Shown: positions 51,631 through 59,774 of the stretch, piece by piece
How positions within the stretch are numbered: position 1 is the stretch's first letter
How the letters are laid out: the number at the start of each line of letters is the position of its first letter
Origin: Candidatus Paceibacterota bacterium
Lineage (GTDB): Bacteria; Verrucomicrobiota; Verrucomicrobiia; Limisphaerales; UBA8199
Length of the DNA stretch: 64,000 nt
Assembly: GCA_035452965.1 (NCBI GenBank)
Contig: DAOTCE010000005.1
Location: forward strand, 111,523 to 175,522
Direction of reading: 5' to 3'
The notes under the pieces: generated by a model
What the model was told of the DNA's origin: nothing
Seen by the model: only the letters and a program-made list of their open reading frames with translations
The model's database searches: none
Made by a program: the position numbers and the translations under genes

Positions 51631-53427
51631 ATGAATCCCCGAAACACTTGGCGATGGATTCTCGTGGCGGTGGCGCTGTTTGCTTTCATCCTCGTCCACC
51701 AGAAGTTTCTGCAAGAGGCGGGTGGCGGGCCCGAAAAAGTCCTGCCAAGGCTGCAAGTCGCAGCGGTCCGCAGCGTGCAGGTGCGGCCCGCTGCCAGCCT
51801 GGAACTTCGGGCCGAGCGCACCAACGGGACCTGGCAGCTCACCGCCCCTTTGGTATATCCAGCTCAGGGAGTCAGCATCGAACAGCTTCTGATGGAGCTT
51901 GGGCGATTGGCACCGGTCGCCTACATCACCGCGCGCGAACTTCAAGGCCGACCCAACACTGACGAGGAGTATGGCTTCGCCGCTCCGCAGGCCTTCGTCG
52001 TTATTGAACAGCCCGGTTACACCTACCGGCTGCGAGTGGGGGCGAAGACAGCTCCGGGTGATCAGGTGTTCCTGCAGGTTCTCGGAGTGGAAGGGATTTA
52101 CGTGGTGGACGCTACATTCCTCAAGAACCTGCCCCGCACCGCCGACGACTGGCGGAATACCGCGTTGGTTGAATTGCATGGTCTTGCGTTGGATTGGCTG
52201 GCGGTAACCAACGGATTGAAGGTTTTGGAAATGCGGCGTGATACTACGAACGGGGTATGGCGCATGACGTATCCCCTCCAGGCGCGTGCCAACAACGCCA
52301 AAGTCGAGGAGGCCCTGCAGATGATCGAGAGCGTCCGGGTGCGCCAGTTCATTTCCGACGATCCCAAGACTGATCCAGAGACGTATGGGCTGCAACCGCC
52401 CGGACTTGAGGTGGCGCTTGGGCAGGGCACCCACACTGTTGCCCGGCTTCAGTTCGGCAAGAGCCCCACCAACGATACCCGACTGGTTTATGGGCGCCGG
52501 TTTGGCCTTAATGCCATAGTCGCCGTCCCCAAAGACCTGCTGGCACCGTGGTACGCGTCGGTCAACGACTTTCGCGATCCGTTCCTGATCACGCTGACTG
52601 TGCCGGTGGCGGCCGTTGATGTGCGCGGGCAGGAAGCTTTTTCCTTGCGGCAGCAGACCAACGGCCAGTGGCAGGTGCTGCCCCAAGGCCTTCCCGCCGA
52701 TGCCGGCTTGGTGAAGGAGTTGCTCTCGGGCTTGGGTGCGATGCGAATCGTGGAATTCACCAAGGATGTGGTGATTGCTCCGGACTTGCCTGCCTACGGG
52801 CTGGCGTCACCGGCGCGGCAGTACTTCTTGAGGGCGGCGGCGACCAACACACCGGATGGTCCAGCCAACGCGTTGCTGGCCGAGTTGGGTTTCGGGACCA
52901 ACCAGGCCGACAAAGTCTTCGCGCGCCGCGCGGATGAGAGCTTCGTTTATGCCGTAAAGCTCTCCGACTTCCAGCGCTTGCCTGCGGCCGGATGGCAGAT
53001 GCGCGAACGCCGGATTTGGAGCTTCTCCACGAACGACGTGAGCGGCCTTCTCATTACACAGCAAGGCCGGACCCGCCAACTCGTCAGGAACGGCCCGCAT
53101 AGCTGGTCGCTGGCCAGCAATTCCCAGGGAACCATCAACGACCTGGCGGTAGAGGAAACCGTGAGCGGGCTATGCCAGTTGACCGCGGCGGCTTGGCTGG
53201 CCCGAGGGGAGCAGGACCGGGTCCGCTTCGGCCTTGCAGACAAGAGCCACCAGATCACGCTCGAACTCAAGAACGGCCAGAAGGCCCTCGTTACATTCGG
53301 CAACGAGGCTAATGCTAACGCGCCCTGCGCTGCCACCACGCTGGATGGCGAACTTTGGATATTTGAACTTCCCGCGTGGCTTTACGCTTACGTGCAGCGT
53401 TACCTGTCGGTGCCGCCCAATCCATAA
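51631..53427 (+). CDS. DUF4340 domain protein, membrane-anchored
   Basis: 598 aa. One N-terminal membrane anchor (WRWILVAVALFAFILVHQ), the rest periplasmic. Four repeats of a DUF4340-type pattern are visible: a Trp near WQLTAP / WRMTYP / WQVLPQ / WSLASN, then a helix ending in L..L...., then a YGL.P / FGL segment (about residues 67-140, 205-265, 345-400 and 490-560). No catalytic motif. DUF4340 proteins regularly follow GldG-like genes; the function is unknown. Nine bases after the GldG-like gene. Confidence 0.88.
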   Translation: MNPRNTWRWILVAVALFAFILVHQKFLQEAGGGPEKVLPRLQVAAVRSVQVRPAASLELRAERTNGTWQLTAPLVYPAQGVSIEQLLMELGRLAPVAYITARELQGRPNTDEEYGFAAPQAFVVIEQPGYTYRLRVGAKTAPGDQVFLQVLGVEGIYVVDATFLKNLPRTADDWRNTALVELHGLALDWLAVTNGLKVLEMRRDTTNGVWRMTYPLQARANNAKVEEALQMIESVRVRQFISDDPKTDPETYGLQPPGLEVALGQGTHTVARLQFGKSPTNDTRLVYGRRFGLNAIVAVPKDLLAPWYASVNDFRDPFLITLTVPVAAVDVRGQEAFSLRQQTNGQWQVLPQGLPADAGLVKELLSGLGAMRIVEFTKDVVIAPDLPAYGLASPARQYFLRAAATNTPDGPANALLAELGFGTNQADKVFARRADESFVYAVKLSDFQRLPAAGWQMRERRIWSFSTNDVSGLLITQQGRTRQLVRNGPHSWSLASNSQGTINDLAVEETVSGLCQLTAAAWLARGEQDRVRFGLADKSHQITLELKNGQKALVTFGNEANANAPCAATTLDGELWIFELPAWLYAYVQRYLSVPPNP

Positions 53428-53429
53428 GT

Positions 53430-56400
53430 ATGGCGACCCGCCAGAAAGGCCGCTTTTGGCGGACGTGTCGAGTTTGTTTTCGACGCTTCCGCATCACTGT
53501 TTGGCTGATCGTCCTCGCCCTGCTCAGCGTCTTGGTTTACCTGAACCAGGTGGGGCTGCCTGAATTTGCCAAGCGCCCGCTGCTCGAGGAACTGCGCGGG
53601 CGTGGTGTTGATCTCCAGTTCTCCCGACTGCGTCTGCGTTGGTATCAGGGCATTGTTGCGGAGAATGTCCGCTTCGGGCAAACGGGCGAGTCCTTAAGTC
53701 CCCAACTCATGCTCGCGGAGGTGCAGGTGCGCCTTAGTTACATGGCCCTCATGCGGCTTCAATTGCAGGTTGATTCACTCATGCTGCATCGGGGCCGGTT
53801 AGTGTGGCCCATCGCGGACACCAATCAGTCGCCTCGACACTTGACCGTGGACAATATCCAGTCCGGCCTGCGTCTTCTTCCTGGCGATGAATGGGCACTC
53901 GACCATTTCACGGCGACCTTTGCCGGTGCTCATATTCAGTTGTCAGGCACGGTTTCCAACGCTTCGGCGGTTGGCGAATGGAAGTTGTTCGAAGCGAAGC
54001 AGGCGGCGCCCGTTACGATGTGGCGGGACCGTTTGCGACAGGTCGCGGATGCCTTGGAGCAAATCCACTTTTCCACCCCACCGGACTTAAGGCTCAATGT
54101 CCAGGGGGACGCGCGTGACCTGACCAGTTTTGCCGTCCACGTGGTGCTGAGCAGCACCAGTGCTGAAACGCCTTGGTGCTCCCTTAACCGGGGCCAGCTC
54201 AATGCGCGGCTCTTCCCTGCCAACACCAACGGCCTGTCTGCCGCGGAGCTGAACCTGGCGGCTGGGGAGGCTCAAACACGCTGGGGGGCGGCAACGAACC
54301 TGCAGCTTACGGCGCACCTCGCTTCGTTCGAAGCCTTGACCAACCTGGGGAATGCGGAACTGAGCCTCTGCGCCGAGCAAGTTGGCAGCCAGTGGGGGAG
54401 CGCCGTCAACGTGCAGCTCGCTGTTCAGATGGCTTCCATGGAGGGGCAGACGAACCTGGTGAACGCTGACCTGACGCTCTCGACAAGCCACACCCAAACT
54501 CGCTGGGGCAGCGCTACCAACGCACAGCTCCACGCGACGTGGATTCACTCTCTGACCAATCCCATACCGCTTTCGGGTGCAGGAACGCTGAAGTGTGCCC
54601 AGCCGAGCAGCAAGTGGGGCTCCGCGCGGGATTTGCGGATCGAAGCCCGCCTCGCTGAGCCCGTGTACGACGTGCCACCTCGCGCCGATGATTCCTGGGC
54701 CTGGTGGGCAAACCTCCAGCCCTACGCGCTGGATTGGCGTTGGCATCTTGCCGGGCTCGAGGCGTCCGGAGTTGAAGTGGACGAGGTGGCCTGCGGCGGG
54801 CAGTGGCGCGCGCCCACACTGACCATAACCAATTTGCACACGGCATTAGCTGGGCGACAATTGGATGCCCGCGCCAAACTGGATGTCGCAACGCGCAAGT
54901 TGCACCTAGACCTTTCCTCGGACATTGATCCGCACAAGTTGTCTCCAGTGCTCACTGAAGGCGCCCGCCGCTGGCTGGCGCCCTATTACTGGAAGAGTCC
55001 GCCCGAGCTGAAAGGGGAGGTGTCGCTGGTCGTCCCCGCATGGACGAACCGCGCACCTGACTGGCGCGGCGAAGTGCAGCCCACACTATGGTTGCAGGGC
55101 GAATTCACAGTCAAGCACGGTGGCGCCTACCGCAACGTCCCAGTCTCCACTGCCCAATCGCACCTCTTGTATTCCAACATGGTCTGGCGGCTGCCAGATT
55201 TGACCCTCACCCGGCCCGAAGGCCGGCTGGAGCTTGAGCACGAGGCCGATGATCGCACCAGGGATTACTACTTCCGCCTCCACAGCACCATTAACGTGCT
55301 CGATCTGCGTCCGCTGTTGCAGCCGCGCCAGCAGCGCGCCCTCGATTACTTTGCCTCAGAACAACCGCCCGTGATTGATGCGGAGATTCGGGGACGATGG
55401 CGCGAACCTGAACGGACGGGCATTCGGGGCCGGGTTGCGCTTACTAACTTCACCTTCCGCGGCGAAGCTGCTGACGGATTCCAGGCCGCCCTCCAATATA
55501 CCAATCGCCTCCTGCTATTCGCAGACGCGCGCCTCCAGCGCGGAGCGCAGCGCCTCAGTGCCGACGGTGTCGCGGCGGACTTTGTGGCCCAGAAAGTGTA
55601 TCTGACCAACGGCGTCAGCACGGTCGAGCCAATGGTCATCGCACGCGCCATCGGTCCTCACGTCGCCCGCGCGATCGAGCCGTACAGGTTCCGGGATCCC
55701 CCGCTTGCCCATGTCCAGGGCACCATTCCGATGCACGGAGAGGATGATGCCGATCTGCATTTTAATCTGAAAGGCAACCAGTTTGAGTGGTGGCGGTTCC
55801 GTGTGCCGCAGATCGAGGGGCACGTCCATTGGCTGGGACAGCACTTGACCTTAACCAACGTCCACCTGGCGCTCTACGGCGGCAGCGCTAATGGCTTTGC
55901 CCACTTTGATTTTCACCCCCGGCATGAAACGGACTATCGGTTCGACATCGCCACGACAGATACCTCCCTGCAACCGCTGGTGACAGATCTGTTCCTCACG
56001 ACTAACCACCTGGACGGCACCCTCAATGGCAGGCTGACGGTCTCACACGCCGATACATCCACCCTGCGCACCTGGGATGGTCACGGTAACTTGGCATTGC
56101 GGGACGGCCTGATCTGGGACGTCCCGCTCTTCGGCATCTTTTCGAGCGTGCTTAATGGCATAACCCCGGGCCTGGGCAGCAGCCGGGCCAGCGCGGGCAC
56201 CTGCACTTTCACCATCACGAACGGAATCATCCGCTCCAACGACCTGGAAATCCGTTCGACCGGGATGCGCCTGCAATATCGCGGCACGTTGGACTTCGAG
56301 GGTCAAATCAGCGCCCGCGCCGAAGCCGACCTCCTGCGTGACACGTGGCTCGTCGGCCCGGCCTTCAGTACCATGCTATGGCCGGTAGCCAAGCTGTTCG

Positions 56401-56585
56401 AATACAAGGTTACGGGCACATTGGGCGAGCCTAAGGGCGAGCCGGTCTATCTCCTTCCCAAAGTTGTGCTTTTGCCCTTCCAGTTCCCGTTTCATCCCCT
56501 CCGCACCTTGAGGGGACTTCTGCCGGAGGACCTGGGCTCCAGCCGCACCAACGCACTCCCGCTTTACTCGCCCAAAGACAACTGA
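53430..56585 (+). CDS. Large AsmA-like/translocation-barrier-type envelope protein
   Basis: 1051 aa from the ATG two bases after the DUF4340 stop. A basic N-terminus precedes one membrane segment (TVWLIVLALLSVLVYL). A long beta-rich periplasmic region follows with AsmA features (LQFSRLRLRWYQGIVAENV near the start, WDGHGNLALRDGLIWDVPLFGIFSSV and LQYRGTLDFEGQISARAEADLL near the end). Residues ~280-403 contain four ~37-residue repeats each centred on (T/S)(R/Q/K)WG(S/A)A. AsmA-type proteins are thought to be lipid-conducting bridges or regulators of envelope assembly. Last gene of the five-gene operon. Confidence 0.85.
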   Translation: MATRQKGRFWRTCRVCFRRFRITVWLIVLALLSVLVYLNQVGLPEFAKRPLLEELRGRGVDLQFSRLRLRWYQGIVAENVRFGQTGESLSPQLMLAEVQVRLSYMALMRLQLQVDSLMLHRGRLVWPIADTNQSPRHLTVDNIQSGLRLLPGDEWALDHFTATFAGAHIQLSGTVSNASAVGEWKLFEAKQAAPVTMWRDRLRQVADALEQIHFSTPPDLRLNVQGDARDLTSFAVHVVLSSTSAETPWCSLNRGQLNARLFPANTNGLSAAELNLAAGEAQTRWGAATNLQLTAHLASFEALTNLGNAELSLCAEQVGSQWGSAVNVQLAVQMASMEGQTNLVNADLTLSTSHTQTRWGSATNAQLHATWIHSLTNPIPLSGAGTLKCAQPSSKWGSARDLRIEARLAEPVYDVPPRADDSWAWWANLQPYALDWRWHLAGLEASGVEVDEVACGGQWRAPTLTITNLHTALAGRQLDARAKLDVATRKLHLDLSSDIDPHKLSPVLTEGARRWLAPYYWKSPPELKGEVSLVVPAWTNRAPDWRGEVQPTLWLQGEFTVKHGGAYRNVPVSTAQSHLLYSNMVWRLPDLTLTRPEGRLELEHEADDRTRDYYFRLHSTINVLDLRPLLQPRQQRALDYFASEQPPVIDAEIRGRWREPERTGIRGRVALTNFTFRGEAADGFQAALQYTNRLLLFADARLQRGAQRLSADGVAADFVAQKVYLTNGVSTVEPMVIARAIGPHVARAIEPYRFRDPPLAHVQGTIPMHGEDDADLHFNLKGNQFEWWRFRVPQIEGHVHWLGQHLTLTNVHLALYGGSANGFAHFDFHPRHETDYRFDIATTDTSLQPLVTDLFLTTNHLDGTLNGRLTVSHADTSTLRTWDGHGNLALRDGLIWDVPLFGIFSSVLNGITPGLGSSRASAGTCTFTITNGIIRSNDLEIRSTGMRLQYRGTLDFEGQISARAEADLLRDTWLVGPAFSTMLWPVAKLFEYKVTGTLGEPKGEPVYLLPKVVLLPFQFPFHPLRTLRGLLPEDLGSSRTNALPLYSPKDN

Positions 56586-56611
56586 TTCAGGCACCGCTTC
56601 CCCCTGCCGGC

Positions 56612-57358
56612 ATGAGCCTCGCCACCCCAACGCCAACTCCCGCCTCGGACGCCTGGTTCGTTACCACCCACTGGTCGGTGGTGCTTTCGGCGCGCGAGAA
56701 GGATTCGCCGCAATCGGTGGCCGCCCTCGAAACGCTTTGCCGGACCTACTGGTATCCACTTTATGCGTATCTGCGGCGGCAGGGCCGGCGGCCGCACGAC
56801 GCGCAAGACCTGACCCAAGGGTTCTTCGCCCGGCTGTTGCAGAAAGACTACCTCCAGGCGGCGGCCCGGGAGAAAGGCAAGTTCCGCACATTTCTGCTGA
56901 TGGCTCTCAAGCGCTTCGTCGCCAACGAATGGGACCGTGAGCACGCGCAGAAGCGAGGCGGCTTCGCGCCGGTGGTTCCTATTGACCAGGAATTCGCCGA
57001 GTCCCGCTTCGCCGCGGACCCCTCCCTCAACGTCCAGCCCGACGTGCTGTATGACCGCCAGTGGGCCATGACCTTGCTGGAGAGGGCCATGTCACAACTG
57101 CGGGAGGAGTATGTTGCTTCCGGCCGGGCGAAGCTCTTCGAGTATCTGCAGAGCTGCCTTGTCCGCGACGAGTCGGCGCTGCCATACGGGGAGATAGCGG
57201 CCCGTTTGAATCTCACCGAGTCCGCCGTAAAGATGGCCATCCATCGGCTGCGCGCCCGCTACCGCGAAATCCTGCGCGACGAGGTCGCCCATACCGTCTC
57301 CTCCCGGGAGGAAGTCGAAGAGGAAGTCCGCCACTTGTTCTCGGCTTTCGGCCCGTAA
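56612..57358 (+). CDS. ECF-type sigma-70 family factor (Ser/Thr-kinase-associated class)
   Basis: 248 aa. N-terminal FVTTHWSVVLSA and LETLCRTYWYPLYAYLRRQGRRPHDAQDLTQGFFARLL (residues ~39-76) are sigma region 2 of the class common in Planctomycetota and Verrucomicrobiota. Region 4 is YGEIAARLNLTESAVKMAIHRLRARYREIL (near residues 188-220). A Glu-rich extension follows (SSREEVEEEVRHLFSAFG). It starts 26 bp after the AsmA-like gene and lies 2.4 kb upstream of the kinase gene. In the related class the kinase gene is often adjacent, so regulation by phosphorylation is a reasonable inference. Confidence 0.9.
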   Translation: MSLATPTPTPASDAWFVTTHWSVVLSAREKDSPQSVAALETLCRTYWYPLYAYLRRQGRRPHDAQDLTQGFFARLLQKDYLQAAAREKGKFRTFLLMALKRFVANEWDREHAQKRGGFAPVVPIDQEFAESRFAADPSLNVQPDVLYDRQWAMTLLERAMSQLREEYVASGRAKLFEYLQSCLVRDESALPYGEIAARLNLTESAVKMAIHRLRARYREILRDEVAHTVSSREEVEEEVRHLFSAFGP

Positions 57359-57478
57359 GTAGCCCTTTTTGGGGCATAATGAATCCCCGGCCATTCGGTT
57401 AAATCTCAGTTCCACCACGGCACCGGGTGTTTCTGATCAGCGGCGGTCGCGGAAGCCGTGATCCATAGGGACCCGCTC

Positions 57479-57537
57479 CGTATACGCACCGTATCCACAC
57501 CGTATCCACACCGTATCCACACCGTATCCACACCGTA
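57479..57537 (+). repeat. 11-bp tandem repeat array
   Basis: Four exact copies of cgtatccacac run from 57490 to 57533, preceded by a degenerate copy cgtatacgcac (57479-57489) and followed by a partial cgta. The period is about one DNA helical turn. Confidence 0.95.
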
Positions 57538-57593
57538 GGTTCATTCGCCTAACCCATTGTGGCTGGTTCACTTACGCCATGGGCGGGGTGGAG

Positions 57594-57653
57594 CGCCGAC
57601 ATTCCTGTCGGCCCCCTGGTCAACCCTGGGCCGGGCCGACAGGAATGTCGGCG
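57594..57653 (+). repeat. Nested palindrome, REP-like intergenic element
   Basis: Two perfect 21-base arms (57594-57614 and 57633-57653) are separated by 18 bases. Each arm contains its own hairpin, gccgaca-ttcc-tgtcggc (or its complement). The structure resembles REP-type intergenic elements; no transposase is in the window. Confidence 0.9.
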
Positions 57654-57699
57654 TTCCTGCAATGAACTGAGATGCGCCCCGCGCAAGGGGCGATGCCAT

Positions 57700-57723
57700 T
57701 TGACAATCATGCAATGATATAAT
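57700..57723 (+). promoter_or_regulatory. Promoter-like sequence before the lipoprotein gene
   Basis: TTGACA at 57700-57705 and TATAAT at 57718-57723 both match sigma-70 hexamers, but the spacer is only 12 bp instead of about 17. A start site here would leave a ~65-base leader before the ATG at 57795. AT-rich against a GC-rich background. Confidence 0.3.
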
Positions 57724-57794
57724 ACATAGTAACATAAGAGCTTAATTACTCGTTCAACAACGAGCCCAGCAAGGCAAACGAAAGGAACAAAATT

Positions 57795-58409
57795 ATGAGG
57801 TATATAAGTGCGATCGCAATGAGCGGCGTGGTCATTGGGTTGGTTGGGTGCGCCTCGGCCCCCAAGGTGGTCCTCAACGAAGCTGTCGGCCCTTGTCATA
57901 GGGCGTCGGCGCAAAACGCGGGCGACGGATTCGTGCAGGTCTTCTCCGCCCGCGAGCGAGTGCCGATTGACCACAATATCGAGACGTTCTTCTGGAACAA
58001 CGACTTTGGGAGGAATGAGTTCCTGTACGGGCAGGCTCGTACGCCCTACACGATACTTTCTCAGGACGGCACGGTTATCAAGCGTGTGCGCAATGATCGA
58101 GACCTGAATGACGAGCAGCCAGCGCTGGTGGGGCTTTCCCCCGGGCATTACACCGTTGAGGCGCAGGCCGAGAAGGGTGGCGGGACAACCGTGACCGCAG
58201 TGGTTCCTTTGGTGGTCGAGTCAGGGCTGACAACCACGGTTGACCTTGAACCGACCTACAGGAGGACCGGCGAAGGAGCGGAGTCGGGAGACGTGGTGCG
58301 GTTGGGCGATGGCCGCGTCGTAGGGTGTCGCGCCGAGTTCGGGGTCGGACAGTATGACCCGGCGGCGAGGCTAATCGCTTCAGGCGCGAATCTGTCAGCC
58401 AGGCGGTAA
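57795..58409 (+). CDS. Lipoprotein of unknown function
   Basis: 204 aa. Signal peptide with lipobox IGLVGCAS (Cys about residue 19), so a lipid-anchored envelope protein. The mature part is beta-rich (FVQVFSARERVPIDHNIE, YGQARTPYTILSQDGTVIK, VGLSPGHYTVEAQAEKGGGTTV); the LSPGHYTVEA stretch recalls carboxypeptidase-regulatory or PEGA-type beta sandwiches. The C-terminal ~40 residues are Gly/Arg-rich. AAAGGA at 57781-57786, eight bases before ATG, supports the start. No close family recognised. Confidence 0.75.
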   Translation: MRYISAIAMSGVVIGLVGCASAPKVVLNEAVGPCHRASAQNAGDGFVQVFSARERVPIDHNIETFFWNNDFGRNEFLYGQARTPYTILSQDGTVIKRVRNDRDLNDEQPALVGLSPGHYTVEAQAEKGGGTTVTAVVPLVVESGLTTTVDLEPTYRRTGEGAESGDVVRLGDGRVVGCRAEFGVGQYDPAARLIASGANLSARR

Positions 58410-58451
58410 GGCCGACGCTCCGGGGATGCGGACGAGCTTGTTCGGCTAAGC

Positions 58452-59567
58452 TCACATACGCAGTAGCTCCTGCGCTCGAGTAAAGACATCCGCAGGCACG
58501 CCAAGGCTGTGCTTGAGGACGACGTCGCGGTCCCAAGGATTGATGATTCGGCTGATCTGCCACCGCTGTCGCAGGGACAGATCCAGCGGGAAGAACCACG
58601 GAGAGCAAATTGGCATGTTAATCAGGGGGAAGTCGGTGCCATAAACGAGGCGCCCCCGAAACTCGGGCCGGCGCAGCACCTCGCGGAGTGCCCCGAGCTT
58701 ATTGATCTGGGTGAGCGAGGAGATGTCCGCATAGAGGTTTGGAAATTCACGCATCAGGGAGGCCAGGCAATCCACGTCGCGTTGGCCGTCATGCCGCCCG
58801 GGCCAGGCGGCATGCGCCGCAATGACCGTCACTCCGAGGCTCAGGGGCAGGCGCAGCCGGGCCGGGTCCGCCAGCTCGGCTTTGGACCAGGTGAAAGCAT
58901 GTTCGTCGCCGGTGTGGACGAGCAAGGGCAGGCGTAGTTCGACCATTCGTTGGTAGAATGGCACAAGGCGTTCGTCCGCCGGGTCAATGAGCTGGATAGA
59001 TGGCAGCCATTTGACGAGCACCGCGTGGTCGGCCGACGCACGGTCCAGGCGGGCCAGAGCGTCAGGGCGGTAGGGATTGATGCTGGCGCCGAACAAGAGG
59101 TTTGTGTGGCGAGCGGCCTGCGCGGCGACGAACTCGTTCGGCACGTAGAACTCGGTGCGGGCCGGGTCGAGGTTGCCCTGCTCATCCACCACACCGTCCA
59201 GTGCCAGCACCACGGCGCGACCGACGTGCCGGCTCTGGCCAAGCGTCGCCGAAAGCCGTTCCGCGCACAGAGCGTCCCCCCGTTGTTCGAGCTGCTGACG
59301 GGAGACGCCAAAACTGCGGAAATAGAATCCCGCCTTCCAACTCTTCCGCAACCGCTCCGACACAGAGCACCCGCTGCCATCCGCGCCCAGGCCGGCCACG
59401 TGGCAGTGCAGGTCCACGAATGGGGCGGCCGGAAGCGGTTCGGGCGGCAGAATTGGGCCCCGGAAAAGCGCCGCGCAGCCCACGAAGCAGAGCGGGATCA
59501 TCGCTCCCAGGACCAGCGCCGCCCGGGCGCCCGGGTGTCGCCCCATACGTCTCGTGCAAAAATTCAT
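58452..59567 (-). CDS. Lipoprotein amidohydrolase-fold metal-dependent hydrolase
   Basis: 371 aa from the ATG at 59567, which has agggg five bases upstream; a GTG two codons earlier is also open. Signal peptide with lipobox LCFVGCAA. The TIM-barrel metallohydrolase motifs are DLHCHVAG (HxH), VKWLPSIQL (possible bridging Lys), LLVHTGDEHAF, VIAAHAAWPG and YGTDFPL (late Asp), the full set for an Amidohydrolase_2-type metal site. Substrate unknown. Being lipid-anchored is unusual for this family. It is convergent with the lipoprotein gene and divergent from the kinase gene. Confidence 0.82.
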   Translation of the reverse strand: MNFCTRRMGRHPGARAALVLGAMIPLCFVGCAALFRGPILPPEPLPAAPFVDLHCHVAGLGADGSGCSVSERLRKSWKAGFYFRSFGVSRQQLEQRGDALCAERLSATLGQSRHVGRAVVLALDGVVDEQGNLDPARTEFYVPNEFVAAQAARHTNLLFGASINPYRPDALARLDRASADHAVLVKWLPSIQLIDPADERLVPFYQRMVELRLPLLVHTGDEHAFTWSKAELADPARLRLPLSLGVTVIAAHAAWPGRHDGQRDVDCLASLMREFPNLYADISSLTQINKLGALREVLRRPEFRGRLVYGTDFPLINMPICSPWFFPLDLSLRQRWQISRIINPWDRDVVLKHSLGVPADVFTRAQELLRM

Positions 59568-59774
59568 CTTCACCCCTGAACCTTAAGCCGCGCCGCCCCG
59601 GCGGAATAATCGAAAGAAATGGCGCGACTATCGAGTGCGGCGATGATGTGCACGCCGCACTTATGCCAGCCCCGACATGGGGCCGAGTTGCTTTCTCCGC
59701 CGCCAAGGGGCCCGCTATTGCGTGACGTCGGCGTTACCTTTGCCGTAATCTGCTTATGAACGGGGCAGAACGAT

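Larger units (their letters stand above)
57359..57794 (+). other. 436-bp intergenic region with tandem repeats and a nested palindrome
   Basis: No supported gene. It contains an 11-bp tandem repeat array, a long inverted repeat whose arms are themselves hairpins, and an AT-rich stretch (57700-57790) just before the lipoprotein gene. Confidence 0.8.

Noticed and set aside
57479..57537. CRISPR array
   Set aside because: Units are 11 bp and directly adjacent, with no spacers and no cas genes.
57700..57723. Confident sigma-70 promoter
   Set aside because: Both hexamers match, but the 12-bp spacer is too short; kept only as a low-confidence feature.
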